Positions 19,285 through 29,600 of a DNA stretch of 64,000 nucleotides are shown here, one piece after another (position 1 is the first letter of the stretch; each line of letters opens with the position of its first letter). Origin of the DNA: Bacteroides pyogenes DSM 20611 = JCM 6294 (GTDB lineage Bacteria > Bacteroidota > Bacteroidia > Bacteroidales > Bacteroidaceae); assembly GCF_000428105.1 (NCBI RefSeq), contig NZ_ATZH01000018.1, forward strand, positions 1-64,000. Reading direction: 5' to 3'. A program made the position numbers and the translations under genes. Below the pieces are notes generated by a model. The model was not told where the DNA came from, did not search any database, and saw nothing but the letters and a program-made list of their open reading frames with translations.

Positions 19285-20946
19285 ATGTATTCGGATAAGA
19301 AAAATGTACTTCAACTGGTCGCTTTGCTCGAAGCGCACGGAATTACAAGAGTGGTGTTGTGCCCCGGCAGCCGGAACGCTCCGCTTGTGCATACGCTTTC
19401 CACTCATCCGGGCTTTACGTGCTATTCCATGACGGATGAGCGGAGCGCAGGCTATTTTGCAATAGGGCTCGCTTTGAACGGCGGGAAGCCGGCGGCTGTC
19501 TGCTGTACTTCGGGAACGGCTTTGCTGAATCTTCATCCGGCCGTGGCGGAAGCCTTTTATCAACATATCCCCTTAGTCGTTATTTCGGCAGACCGTCCCG
19601 GCGCATGGATCGGACAGATGGACGGACAGACCGTGCCGCAGCCGGGAGTGTTCCGTTCGCTGGTGAAGAAATCGGTCGACCTGCCGGAGATTCATACGGA
19701 GGAAGACGAGTGGTATTGCAACAGGCTGGTGAACGAAGCATTACTCGAAACGAACCATCATGGAAAAGGCCCGGTGCATATCAATGTTCCTATTTCGGAA
19801 CCTCTCTTCCGCTTTACCGTCGAATCGCTTCCTGCGGTGCGCGCGATTACACGCTATCAGGGGCTGAATGTGTACGACCGTGATTACAACGGATTGATCG
19901 ACCGGCTCAACCAATACAACCGGAGAATGATTGTAGTGGGTCAGATGAGCCTGATTTATCTGTTCGAAAAAAGATATGTGAAACTGCTGTATAAGCACTT
20001 TGCCTGGTTCACGGAACATATCGGCAATCAGACGGTTCCCGGCATTCCGGTGAAGAATTTCGACGCGGCGCTGTCATTCATGCCCGAAGAGAGGGCGGAA
20101 CAAATGGCTCCGGAGCTGTTGATTACGTACGGAGGACATGTGATTTCCAAACGCCTGAAGAAGTTCTTGCGCCAACATCCGCCTAAAGAGCATTGGCACG
20201 TTTCGCCCGACGGCGAAGTGGTAGACCTATACGGGGCGTTGACCTGCGTCATCGAAATGGATCCTTTCGAGTTTCTGGAGAAGATAGCCGGCTGGCTGGA
20301 CAACCGTACGCCCGAATATCCCCGCGTGTGGGAGAATTATTGTAAAACGATTCCCGAACCGGAGTTCGGATATTCCGGCATGTCGGCGGTCGGGGGCTTG
20401 ATAAAATCGTTGCCGGAATCGTGCGCCCTGCATTTGGCCAACAGTTCGGCAGTTCGGTACGCGCAATTGTATCCGATTCCTTCTGCGGTGGAAGTGTGCG
20501 GCAATCGCGGAACAAACGGAATCGAGGGCTCTCTTTCCACGGCAATCGGCTATGCTGCCTGTTCGGATAAATTGAACTTTGTCGTTATCGGCGATCTGAG
20601 CTTCTTCTACGACATGAATGCTTTGTGGAATGGACATATCGGCGCCAACTTGCGCATTCTGTTGCTCAACAACGGCGGCGGAGGGATTTTCCATACGTTG
20701 CCCGGATTGGAAATGTCGGGCACTTCGCATAAGTTCATCACGGCCGTTCATAAAACATCCGCCAAGGGATGGGCGGAAGAGAGAGGTTTTCTCTATCTTC
20801 GTGCCGAGAATGAAGAACAATTGACGGAAGCCGTGCAGATTCTGACCCGGCCTGAGCCGATGGAGCAGCCGGTGCTGGTGGAAGTGTTTACCAATAAGAA
20901 CAAAGACGCGCGCATCTTGAAAGACTATTTTAAAAAGAATCAATAA
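19285..20946 (+). CDS. menD: SEPHCHC synthase (2-succinyl-5-enolpyruvyl-6-hydroxy-3-cyclohexene-1-carboxylate synthase)
   Basis: 553 residues, a thiamine-diphosphate enzyme. The N-terminal PYR domain has [13 protein letters not shown], the [14 protein letters not shown] block with the conserved Glu, and [18 protein letters not shown]. The C-terminal PP domain has [14 protein letters not shown], the GD-x(n)-N cofactor motif, and [13 protein letters not shown]. It joins isochorismate and 2-oxoglutarate. It begins 18 bp after menF and ends 11 bp before menB. Confidence 0.95.
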   Translation: MYSDKKNVLQLVALLEAHGITRVVLCPGSRNAPLVHTLSTHPGFTCYSMTDERSAGYFAIGLALNGGKPAAVCCTSGTALLNLHPAVAEAFYQHIPLVVISADRPGAWIGQMDGQTVPQPGVFRSLVKKSVDLPEIHTEEDEWYCNRLVNEALLETNHHGKGPVHINVPISEPLFRFTVESLPAVRAITRYQGLNVYDRDYNGLIDRLNQYNRRMIVVGQMSLIYLFEKRYVKLLYKHFAWFTEHIGNQTVPGIPVKNFDAALSFMPEERAEQMAPELLITYGGHVISKRLKKFLRQHPPKEHWHVSPDGEVVDLYGALTCVIEMDPFEFLEKIAGWLDNRTPEYPRVWENYCKTIPEPEFGYSGMSAVGGLIKSLPESCALHLANSSAVRYAQLYPIPSAVEVCGNRGTNGIEGSLSTAIGYAACSDKLNFVVIGDLSFFYDMNALWNGHIGANLRILLLNNGGGGIFHTLPGLEMSGTSHKFITAVHKTSAKGWAEERGFLYLRAENEEQLTEAVQILTRPEPMEQPVLVEVFTNKNKDARILKDYFKKNQ

Positions 20947-20957
20947 ACTTACTCATT

Positions 20958-21785
20958 ATGTCGACACAGAAAAGAGAATGGACAACTATCAGGGAATACG
21001 AAGATATTCTTTTTGATTATTATAACGGGATTGCCCGTATCACAATCAACCGCGAACGTTACCGTAACGCCTTTACTCCGACCACTACGGCCGAGATGAG
21101 CGATGCGTTGCGCATCTGTCGCGAAGAGTCGGATATCGATGTGGTGGTGATTACCGGAGCGGGCGACAAGGCGTTCTGTTCGGGAGGCGACCAGAATGTG
21201 AAAGGACGCGGCGGATATATCGGCAAAGACGGTGTGCCCCGCCTGAGCGTATTGGATGTTCAGAAGCAGATACGGAGCATCCCGAAACCGGTGATTGCCG
21301 CTGTGAACGGTTTTGCCATCGGCGGCGGGCATGTGCTTCATGTGGTGTGCGACCTTTCCATCGCTTCCGAAAATGCCATCTTCGGACAAACGGGACCGCG
21401 CGTGGGCAGCTTCGACGCCGGGTTCGGAGCGTCTTATCTGGCACGTGTGGTCGGTCAGAAAAAAGCAAGGGAGATTTGGTTCCTGTGCCGGAAGTACAAC
21501 GCGCAGGAAGCCCTCGATATGGGGCTGGTGAATAAGGTAGTGCCTTTGGAACAGTTGGAGGATGAATACGTTCAGTGGGCAGAGGAGATGATGCAGTTGA
21601 GTCCGTTGGCCCTGCGCATGATTAAGGCAGGCTTGAACGCCGAGCTCGACGGACAGTCGGGTATCCAGGAATTGGCGGGAGACGCCACTCTGCTCTATTA
21701 TCTCACGGATGAGGCGCAGGAGGGAAAGAACGCTTTTCTGGAAAAGCGCAAGCCCAATTTCAAGCAGTATCCCAAGTTTCCTTAG
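20958..21785 (+). CDS. menB: 1,4-dihydroxy-2-naphthoyl-CoA synthase
   Basis: 275 residues, crotonase fold. Seen are the oxyanion-hole segments [21 protein letters not shown] and [16 protein letters not shown], then [21 protein letters not shown], which is characteristic of MenB rather than of other crotonases. It closes the second ring of o-succinylbenzoyl-CoA. In the operon it precedes menC by 23 bp, although the reaction follows menC and menE. Confidence 0.96.
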   Translation: MSTQKREWTTIREYEDILFDYYNGIARITINRERYRNAFTPTTTAEMSDALRICREESDIDVVVITGAGDKAFCSGGDQNVKGRGGYIGKDGVPRLSVLDVQKQIRSIPKPVIAAVNGFAIGGGHVLHVVCDLSIASENAIFGQTGPRVGSFDAGFGASYLARVVGQKKAREIWFLCRKYNAQEALDMGLVNKVVPLEQLEDEYVQWAEEMMQLSPLALRMIKAGLNAELDGQSGIQELAGDATLLYYLTDEAQEGKNAFLEKRKPNFKQYPKFP

Positions 21786-21808
21786 GCTGTCATTATCTTT
21801 CGGAAAGA

Positions 21809-22849
21809 ATGAAGTATAGAATAGAAATTATTCCGCGAACCTTGTTTTTCAAGCGTCCGGCGGGAACTTCGAGAGGGGTGTATACCGAACGGAAAGTATG
21901 GTATGTTCGTCTGACCTCTCCCGACGAACTCGGAAGGGTGGGCATAGGCGAGTGCGCTCCGCTGCCGGACTTGAGTTGCGACGACCGTCCCGATTACGAA
22001 CAACTATTGTCCGATATTTGCAGGCAAACGGAAGAGCGCGGAGAAAGGCTTTCGGAGGAGGAGCTGGAGAACTATCCGTCCATCGCTTTCGGGCTGGAGA
22101 CGGCTTTCAAACATTTCGACGCCGGGACGCCGGGGTTCGGGGATTCGGCTTTCACGCGCGGAGAAACGGGTATTCCTATCAACGGTCTTATCTGGATGGG
22201 CGACCGCGAATTCATGTTTCGTCAGATTACGGAGAAGATAGAAGCCGGCTTTCGTTGCATCAAACTGAAAATCGGATCGATCGACTTCGAGGAGGAATTG
22301 GGATTGCTGCGCTACATCCGCAGCCGTTTTTCGGCCCGTGAGATAGAACTGCGGGTGGATGCCAACGGAGCTTTTACTCCTTCGGACGCGCCGGAGAAGT
22401 TGAAACGCTTGTCGGAGCTGGAACTGCATTCCATCGAACAGCCCATTCGCGCCGGACAGTGGGAGGAGATGGCGAAACTGATCAGCGAGACTCCTTTGCC
22501 CATTGCATTGGATGAGGAGTTGATCGGTTGCAACAGTTGCGCGAAACAGGCCGAACTGCTGCAAACCCTTTCGCCGCAATATATCATCATCAAACCTTCG
22601 CTTCATGGAAACAGGGATCGATGGATAAGGCTGGCGGAAGAAGCGGGAATCGGCTGGTGGGCGACTTCCGCTTTGGAGTCGAACATCGGTCTGAATGCCA
22701 TCGCCCAATGGGTGAGCGCGTACGACAATCCCCTGCCTCAGGGATTGGGAACGGGGCATTTGTTCGTGGAAAACGTAGCTATGCCGCTCGCTCTGAGGGG
22801 CGATGAGCTTTGGTTTTATCCGCATCGGCAACGGACGCCCGTTGTCTGA
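21809..22849 (+). CDS. menC: o-Succinylbenzoate synthase
   Basis: 346 residues, enolase superfamily. The capping domain is residues 1-95 and the barrel follows, with the Lys of the CIKLKIG motif, metal ligands in LRVDANGAF, IEQP and ALDEEL, and the second Lys in IIIKPSLHG. It dehydrates SHCHC to o-succinylbenzoate. Its 3' end would overlap the longest possible menE frame. A relative in the same superfamily, the dipeptide epimerase, is at 52305. Confidence 0.93.
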   Translation: MKYRIEIIPRTLFFKRPAGTSRGVYTERKVWYVRLTSPDELGRVGIGECAPLPDLSCDDRPDYEQLLSDICRQTEERGERLSEEELENYPSIAFGLETAFKHFDAGTPGFGDSAFTRGETGIPINGLIWMGDREFMFRQITEKIEAGFRCIKLKIGSIDFEEELGLLRYIRSRFSAREIELRVDANGAFTPSDAPEKLKRLSELELHSIEQPIRAGQWEEMAKLISETPLPIALDEELIGCNSCAKQAELLQTLSPQYIIIKPSLHGNRDRWIRLAEEAGIGWWATSALESNIGLNAIAQWVSAYDNPLPQGLGTGHLFVENVAMPLALRGDELWFYPHRQRTPVV

Positions 22850-22880
22850 CCTTCTTGCGGATGTTTTATCAAACGAAAAG

Positions 22881-24002
22881 ATGGAAGTAAATATCGAACG
22901 GCAGTTTTTGTATCTCGACGGTAGAAGAGTCGACGCAGGGAACTATAAGTTATGGTCGACGGAGATAATGAGCGACGGCAACCCTGCTCTGGCGGATGTT
23001 TTTCGGTTTCTGGAGAGTTGGTTCGACGGCTCGCCCACGGTAACCGTCCGCACTTCCGGTTCTACGGGCGCCCCCAAAACACTGGTCGTTCGCAAGGAAC
23101 AGATGGTGCAAAGCGCCCGCATCACCTGCGGGTATCTGCATTTGCAAGAAAGAGACACCGCTCTGCTCTGCATGAACCTACGCTACATCGGAGCGATGAT
23201 GGTTGTCGTGCGTGCCTTGGTCGCCGGTCTGGAACTCCTTGTCCGGGAACCTTCCGGACACCCTTTGGCAGAGCTCGCGACACCCGTTCGCTTTGCTTCC
23301 ATGGTTCCTCTTCAGGTTTATAATTCCCTTCAGGTGCGCCAAGAGAAAGAGCGGTTGAAGCAGATCGGAACGCTGCTGATAGGCGGGGGAGCCGTCGATG
23401 AGGCTTTGGAGAATGAGCTTCGTGACTTTCCGGGAGCTGTTTACTCGACTTACGGAATGACCGAAACGCTTTCTCACATCGCGCTGCGGAGGCTTAGCGG
23501 CGTCGAGGCTTCCGAGTGTTATTATCCGTTTCCTTCGGTGAGGCTTTCCCTGTCTGCCGAGAACACGCTGGTCATCGACGCCCCCCTTGTCTGCGACGAA
23601 GTGTTGACGACCAACGACATCGCCCGTATCCGTCCCGACGGCGGTTTTTTCATTCTGGGACGAAAAGACAACATCATCAATAGCGGAGGCGTTAAGATTC
23701 AGCCCGAAGAGGTGGAAAAGAAACTGCGTCCGTTCATTCGCGCCCCGTTTGCTGTCACCTCCGTCCCCGACAAGCGGTTGGGCGAGGCTCTTGTCCTGCT
23801 GGTGGAAGGTTCGGGCGGACGTCTCGAAGCATGCCCCGATTGGTTGGCGCAACTGCCGCCTTACCATCGTCCCAAGCGCATCCGCTACGTAAAAGAACTG
23901 CCCGGAGCGGGAAACGGAAAGGTAGACCGTGCCGGATGCCGCAGGCTGGCGCACGCACTGTTTGCCTCGAACGGCGCAGATGAAGCGCAGCGGGCGGAGT
24001 AA
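22881..24002 (+). CDS. menE: o-Succinylbenzoate--CoA ligase
   Basis: About 373 residues from the ATG at 22881; the frame is open from 22803, inside menC, so a longer form overlapping menC by 47 bases is possible. AMP-binding motif A3 reads TVRTSGSTGAPKTL, later motifs are YSTYGMTETLSHIA and FILGRKDNIINSGGVKIQPEEVE, and the catalytic Lys lies in PGAGNGKVDR. It activates o-succinylbenzoate with ATP and CoA. It is shorter than typical acyl-CoA ligases, as is usual for Bacteroidetes MenE. It is the last gene of the men operon; a tandem array starts 12 bases later. Confidence 0.93.
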   Translation: MEVNIERQFLYLDGRRVDAGNYKLWSTEIMSDGNPALADVFRFLESWFDGSPTVTVRTSGSTGAPKTLVVRKEQMVQSARITCGYLHLQERDTALLCMNLRYIGAMMVVVRALVAGLELLVREPSGHPLAELATPVRFASMVPLQVYNSLQVRQEKERLKQIGTLLIGGGAVDEALENELRDFPGAVYSTYGMTETLSHIALRRLSGVEASECYYPFPSVRLSLSAENTLVIDAPLVCDEVLTTNDIARIRPDGGFFILGRKDNIINSGGVKIQPEEVEKKLRPFIRAPFAVTSVPDKRLGEALVLLVEGSGGRLEACPDWLAQLPPYHRPKRIRYVKELPGAGNGKVDRAGCRRLAHALFASNGADEAQRAE

Positions 24003-24014
24003 ACCTCTTTTGCA

Positions 24015-24210
24015 AAAGACTGAATTTGCGGGTTGTTTGGGGGAGAGAGTGTTTGTGTGGTTGGGCAACCGCTATTGTAAAGACTGAATTTGCCGGATTG
24101 TTTTGCAGAGAGTGTGTTTTGTGTGGTTGGGCAACCGCTATTGTAAAGACTGAATTTGCCGGGTTGTTTTGCAGAAAGAGTGTTTTGTGTGGTTGGGTAG
24201 CCGGCCTTGT
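24015..24210. repeat. Three tandem ~66-bp units after menE
   Basis: Units at 24015-24078 (64 bp), 24079-24144 (66) and 24145-24210 (66) all begin AAAGACTGAATTTGC and end near CTATTGT or CCTTGT. Units 2 and 3 are nearly identical. Since 66 is 22 codons, frames stay open on both strands with a repeating 22-residue peptide, but neither has a credible start or context. Confidence 0.9.
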
Positions 24211-24389
24211 ATCTGCCTTCTTATAGGGCGGCGGATTTTCTTCTTTATACCTTCCTTTCAAGTTCAAAGAACCCCGTCGGGACTATGACTGAGTAATAAA
24301 CAAGTGAGCATCGTGTACAGGGAAGGGCGAACTGCGACAATCTATATTATTCATCAGACTGAGAGTCGTCGGTTAAAGGTGTTGGCTGG

Positions 24390-24656
24390 TAGCGGGAACA
24401 GAAGCCTCGTTCGTATGCAATAGAGTCTCGCTTTCAGTGAAACAGAACTTCTGTTGCGATGCAATAGAGCCTCTGTTTGCGTGCAATGAAGGCTCTGTTT
24501 CGATGCAATAGAGTCTCTGTTTGCGTGTAACGAGGGCTCTGTTTCGATGCAATGGAGTCTCTGTTGCGGTGAATGGAGCCTCTGTTTCGATGAAACAGAA
24601 GCTCTGTCCGAACGTAATAAAAGCTCCGTTTCGTCGTGGCTAAAGTTCTGTGCGGA
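24390..24656. repeat. ~22-bp degenerate tandem array (about 11-12 copies)
   Basis: Units of 21-24 bp approximate TGCAATAGAGTCTCTGTTTC. From 24438 successive units start at 24438, 24460, 24482, 24504, 24526, 24548, 24570, 24591 and 24612. Unit ends alternate between TTTGCG and TTTCGA, so a 44-bp dimer is the higher-order unit. The array is unrelated in sequence to the one at 24015. The segment 24211-24389 between them shows nothing recognisable. Confidence 0.85.
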
Positions 24657-24825
24657 CCGGCGGAACTTTCGTTCGGACACAGCCATGTTTCTGCACCGAT
24701 AAACCGCCTGTTCCGTCTGAGTGAAACGGCTCAAACAGAGCGGTCGTTTGCCTCCACTCCTTCGGTATGAAAAAGGAACGATAGGGGCAAACCGAATCTT
24801 CCGAAAGTCGATTTTACCCCTTTTT

Positions 24826-24857
24826 TTTGCTTTTTACATTAAAAGCATCTACTTTTG
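24826..24857 (+). promoter_or_regulatory. Promoter of the ECF sigma gene
   Basis: TTTG (24826-24829), 20 bases, TACTTTTG (24850-24857): a complete match to the Bacteroides housekeeping consensus. It is 36 bases before the ATG at 24894. Confidence 0.75.
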
Positions 24858-24893
24858 ACTGCCGTATCAATGGCGTAATTGTGTAATTTTCTA

Positions 24894-25433
24894 ATGATCT
24901 CTCTCAGCGAACAACAAAAAAAGAAGAAATTCGAGCAATTTTTTATTGCCACTTTCCCGAAGGTAAAAGCCTTTGCGTGGAAAGTTCTGAAGTCGGAAGA
25001 CGACGCCGAAGACATTGCTCAGGATGTGTTCGTAAAGTTGTGGGATAATCCGGAGATCTGGGAATCGCGGGAGACGTGGAACAGCTATATCTACACCATG
25101 GTGCGCAACCATATTTACAATTTCCTGAAACATAAGTCGGTGGAATACACCTATCAGGAGCGTTTGGCGCAGGAAGACTCTTCGGCTTTTGAAGTGGATA
25201 TCCACGATCAGATCTACGCCAAAGAGATCGAACTCCTGGTGAAGCTGGCTTTGGAGAACATGCCCGAGCAACGCAGGAAGGTCTTCGTGATGAGCCGGCA
25301 AAAGGGGATGAGCAATCAGGAGATAGCCGACCGGCTCCAACTTTCCGTACGTACAGTGGAGCGTCACATCTATTTAGCCCTTCAAGATTTAAAGAAAATC
25401 ATTTTAATCGCATCTTTTTTATATTTCTGTTGA
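24894..25433 (+). CDS. ECF RNA polymerase sigma-70 factor of a glycan locus
   Basis: 179 residues. Region 2 is seen as WKVLKSEDDAEDIAQDVFVKLWDNP, with TWNSYIYTMVRNHIYNFLKHK for -10 recognition. Region 4 is the helix-turn-helix MSNQEIADRLQLSVRTVERHIYLALQDLKK. I start at ATG 24894; a TTG five codons upstream is in frame. ECF sigma factors of this Bacteroides type are held by a membrane FecR-like anti-sigma and released when the cognate SusC binds its glycan. The next gene is that anti-sigma factor. Confidence 0.92.
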   Translation: MISLSEQQKKKKFEQFFIATFPKVKAFAWKVLKSEDDAEDIAQDVFVKLWDNPEIWESRETWNSYIYTMVRNHIYNFLKHKSVEYTYQERLAQEDSSAFEVDIHDQIYAKEIELLVKLALENMPEQRRKVFVMSRQKGMSNQEIADRLQLSVRTVERHIYLALQDLKKIILIASFLYFC

Positions 25434-25481
25434 GTAGTCCGTTTCGGGTAGTTGTCTTTATATTGTAAGGCAAGTACAAAT

Positions 25482-26486
25482 ATGAAAGATTACGTTCAGA
25501 AAATAATACGCGCGTTTGCAGCTTCCCGGCACGATCGGAAACTGACTGCGGAAATACACCGGTGGTTGGTGGATGAGACGCATGCGGATGAAAAGGAAGC
25601 CGCCCTGCACGACCTGTGGAAAGAGACGGAAGCAACGAAAGATGCTTCCACACGAGCCTCTTTATCCAAAGTGTACGAACGCTTGGGAGTGAACGAACGG
25701 CATGCAACCGCGTCGAATACTTTCTCTATGCGTAGATTCCGGTGGTATGCCGCCGCAGCGGTCGTTCTGTTGGCTGTGTCGATATCGGGCACGTTCTTCC
25801 TGACGAAGAACATGTATTCTGAGATTGCAATGGTGGAGCAGTTCACCCCCGCAGGCGATATGGAAGTGATCGAGCTGCCCGACGGAAGCACCGTGCAAAC
25901 CAATTCGGGGACGCTCTTGCTTTATCCCGAAGCCTTTAAAGGCAATACGCGCACGGTATATCTGATCGGAGAAGCGAATTTTAAAGTAAAGAAGAATCCC
26001 GACCAACCGTTTATCGTAAAGTCGGGCACGATGGCAGTTACCGCTTTAGGCACAGAGTTTAATGTTTTCGCTTACCCTGAAAACGAGAAGATGATTGCCA
26101 CATTGATTCATGGAAAAGTGAAAGTGGACTGCAATAACGGTGCCGAAAGCTATATCCTGAATCCCGCCGAACAAGTGGTTTACTATTCCTCCACCAAACA
26201 AAGCACATTGGCCCGAGCCGATCTCGAAGATGTGACCGCTTGGCAACGGGGAATGTTCGTCTTCCGCGGATGCACCGTGAAAGAGGTGCTTTCTACTCTG
26301 GAGCGTCGCTATGCCGTCACGTTTCAGTACAACGCAAGTTCATTCAATGATGACAGATATAATTTCCGCTTTCGCGAGAAGTCGGATATCGGAGATATCA
26401 TGGCAATTATCCGGGAAGTCGTGGGTGGATTCACCTATAAGATGGAAGGAGATACTTGCTACATAAAAAGCCATAAGAGAAAATAG
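25482..26486 (+). CDS. FecR-type anti-sigma factor
   Basis: 334 residues from ATG 25482. The N-terminal cytoplasmic part (1-80) is the sigma-binding region, one membrane helix follows (about residues 83-103, WYAAAAVVLLAVSISGTFFL), and then the periplasmic FecR domain (MEVIELPDGSTVQTNSGTLLLYP to about 210). The C-terminal domain with FVFRGCTVKEVLSTLERRYAVTF is the DUF4974/STN-like part expected to contact the SusC signalling domain. It lies 48 bp after the sigma gene and 173 bp before susC. Confidence 0.92.
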   Translation: MKDYVQKIIRAFAASRHDRKLTAEIHRWLVDETHADEKEAALHDLWKETEATKDASTRASLSKVYERLGVNERHATASNTFSMRRFRWYAAAAVVLLAVSISGTFFLTKNMYSEIAMVEQFTPAGDMEVIELPDGSTVQTNSGTLLLYPEAFKGNTRTVYLIGEANFKVKKNPDQPFIVKSGTMAVTALGTEFNVFAYPENEKMIATLIHGKVKVDCNNGAESYILNPAEQVVYYSSTKQSTLARADLEDVTAWQRGMFVFRGCTVKEVLSTLERRYAVTFQYNASSFNDDRYNFRFREKSDIGDIMAIIREVVGGFTYKMEGDTCYIKSHKRK

Positions 26487-26536
26487 AGATAATTTATTTG
26501 TTAACCTTTTAATAAAGAGTGTGTATGAAAAAAAGT

Positions 26537-26568
26537 ATCCGGAACAAGGATGCCGCCTCGTTCCGGAT
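26537..26568 (+). promoter_or_regulatory. Hairpin between the anti-sigma gene and susC
   Basis: ATCCGGAAC (26537-26545) and GTTCCGGAT (26560-26568) form a 9-bp stem that can extend inward by AGG/CCT. ATTTTT follows at 26579-26584. It may terminate the sigma/anti-sigma transcript so that the PUL genes depend on a separate sigma-driven promoter in the next 90 bp. No housekeeping promoter match was seen there, which would fit an ECF-driven promoter. Confidence 0.45.
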
Positions 26569-26659
26569 GTGAAATCGTATTTTTAGCATTAAAACAATAT
26601 GCTTATTCCGCGAGAAATAAAATATATTATGATCTAACACTAAAAAATTGCTCTAATCT

Positions 26660-29600
26660 ATGAATTATTATCGATTTAAAGCTTTTCTTTTTATGTTTTT
26701 TAGCTGTTTCGTTATACAGACAGCACTTTTTGCCCAAAGCAACGCCAAAATAACAATAAAAAAAAAGAATATTACGTTGCAGGAGGCTTTACAACAAATA
26801 GAAAAACAGTCAACTTACCTGGTAGCCTTTAATGAATCTAAACTGGAAAAAACCAAACGGGTAGATTTGGATATCAACGGCGAATCGCTTGACAAAGCCC
26901 TTTCCGCTATTCTGTCAGGAACCGGGTTCTCTTACAAAATCAAAGACAATTACATCATGATCGTTCCCCAAGCCAAACCTGTGGGCGAAAAGAAAACTGT
27001 GACGGGAGTGGTGAAAGATGAGAAAGGGGAAGAACTTATCGGTGTGAACGTTTCTGTGAAAGGCAGTTCTACCGGAACAATCACCGACATTGAAGGCCGC
27101 TTCTCTCTGCAAGCAGCCAAAGGTGAAGTCATCGAATTTTCGTATGTAGGTTATGTTTCAAAACAAATCACATTGGGAGACGTAACCACATTGTCGGTTG
27201 TCTTGCAAGAAGATTCTAAAACTCTGGATGAAGTAGTGGTTACCGCATTGGGTATCAAACGCTCCGAGAAAGCGTTGAGCTATAATGTGCAGAAAGTAGG
27301 TAACGAAGCGCTTACCACTGTGAAAGACGCGAACTTCATGAACAGTTTGAGCGGTAAAGTTGCCGGTGTGAATATTCAGCGTAGTGCTGCCGGAATGGGA
27401 GGTGCTACTAAAGTGGTAATGCGCGGTTCGAAATCAATTGCCGGAAATAATAATGTGTTGTATGTAGTCGATGGTATGCCTATCGGCAATCAAACGACTG
27501 CTTCGGACGGAGGAACTTTTGCTGCTGCCGGAAATGGCGGAGGTGAGGGTATAGCCGATTTCAACTCGGAAGATATCGAGAGTGTGTCTGTTCTCACAGG
27601 ACCTTCGGCTGCGGCTTTGTATGGTGCGGCAGCTGCCAATGGTGTGGTGCTCATCAATACAAAGAAAGGTAAAGAGGGAAAATTGCAGTTAAATGTTTCT
27701 ACTTCTCTCGAATTGATGGAACCTTTTATTAAGCCTCGCTTCCAAAACACTTATGGTCACCTGAAAGGTGAAGAAGTGAGCTGGGGAGAAAAACTACCGA
27801 CTCCGACTTCATTTGACCCAATGGATTTTTTCAAAACGGGAACGAACTTCACCACGGCTGTTAATGCTTCTATGGGTACAGAAAAGAATCAAACTTTCTT
27901 ATCTTTCGCTTCCACCGATGCAAGAGGTATTTTACCCACCAACGGATATTACCGTTATAACTTTTCTGCACGGAACACGGCAAATTTCTTAAATAATAAA
28001 ATGCATGCTGACTTCAGTGCTAACTATGTAATTCAGGGTCATCAAAACATGTTCTCTCAAGGAGGATATGGTAATCCGTTGTTACCCCTCTACTTATTCC
28101 CGAGAGGTGATAATTTTGAAGATATTAAGGTCTTCGAACACTATAATCCGTTGCGTAATATTTCCGAGCAGTATTGGCCATATGGAGGTAAAATTGGGAA
28201 TTTGGTGTCCGAAAACCCTTATTGGATTATTAATCGGGAATTGTATTCGGCAGATAAAAACAGGTACATGTTGTTTGGAAGTCTTCAATACGACATAACA
28301 TCTTGGATGAATGTAGCAGGTCGCGTACGCGTGGATAATACTTATACTACAGCAGAGAAAAAGATGTATGCTTCAACTACCGAGACTTTATCGCCGGGAA
28401 CAAAAGGTTCTTATGCACGCAGTCACGAAGAGTTTAAGCAGACATACGCTGATGTAATGCTTAATTTCAACAAAGGTTTTGGCAGCTATATGCTGGATGG
28501 CGTGAAAACGGAGCAGTTCCATTTGACCGCTAACCTTGGAACCAGTTATGAAGATTATAAAACTGAAGGAATCAGTATTGGAGGTCGCTTAAATCTCATA
28601 CCGAACCTCTTCTCGGCTCCTAATTTTGTTCAGAATCAGCAAGGATCCGGACAAACATTGAGGCACACTCGTAATATTGCAGTTTTCGGTAGCGCGGAGT
28701 TGGCGTTTAGAAACTATTTGTATTTGACGGTTACCGGACGTAACGATTGGCCTTCTCAATTAGTCAACTCTCAGCAGGAGTCGGTCTTTTATCCTTCAGT
28801 CGGACTGTCCGGGGTTATTTCCCAAATGACTACTTTACCCAAATTTATCGACTATTTGAAGGTAAGAGGGTCTTATACCGAAGTAGGTTCGCCGATCAGT
28901 TTCACGGGAATTACACCGGGAACAATTACTTATGAAATTAAAGGTGGTAGTTTGGTGCCTATCAGCGATTTGCCTTATCCCAATTTTAAAGCGGAAAAGA
29001 CTCGTTCATGGGAGTTTGGTTTGAATGCGAAATTCTGGAGAAACAGAATTAATTTCGATTTAACTCTTTACCATTCTAATACTTACAATCAGACATTCAG
29101 AGCGCCGCTCCCTGAATCTTCGGGGTATACACACTTCTACCTTCAGGCTGGTAATGTACGTAACAGAGGTATAGAAATGGCATTAGGCTATACAGATTCT
29201 TATCTTGGCAACTCTAAAAATAAAATTGATTTCTCTTCATACGTTACATTTACTCGTAATAAGAATAAAATCTTAAATTTGAAAGATGAGTATGAGAATC
29301 CTATTACCGGAGAGTTAATAGCGTTGAATAAGATTTCAAGCGATATTCGCAAAAACGGATCAATGGGCGACATTACCGCTAAAGGAGTTTTGGCAAGAGG
29401 TGAAGACGGTAAGTTGAGACCGAATAAAGACGGAAGCAGGTATGAGGTTGATAACTCACAATTAATATTGCTGGGTAACTCTGACCCTGACTTCTCTATC
29501 GGATGGAGAAATGATTTCAGATGGAGAAATCTTAGTCTCGGTTTTTTGGTTAACGGACGTTTTGGCGGTATCGTTCAATCTAATACACAATCTTTCTTGA

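Noticed and set aside
23755..24267. 170-codon minus-strand frame with a repeating 22-residue peptide
   Set aside because: It covers the 66-bp array and then runs antisense into menE. The peptide repeat is a by-product of the DNA repeat.
24390..24656. CRISPR or integron attC array
   Set aside because: The repeats are contiguous, degenerate and spacer-free; no integrase or cassette ORFs are nearby.
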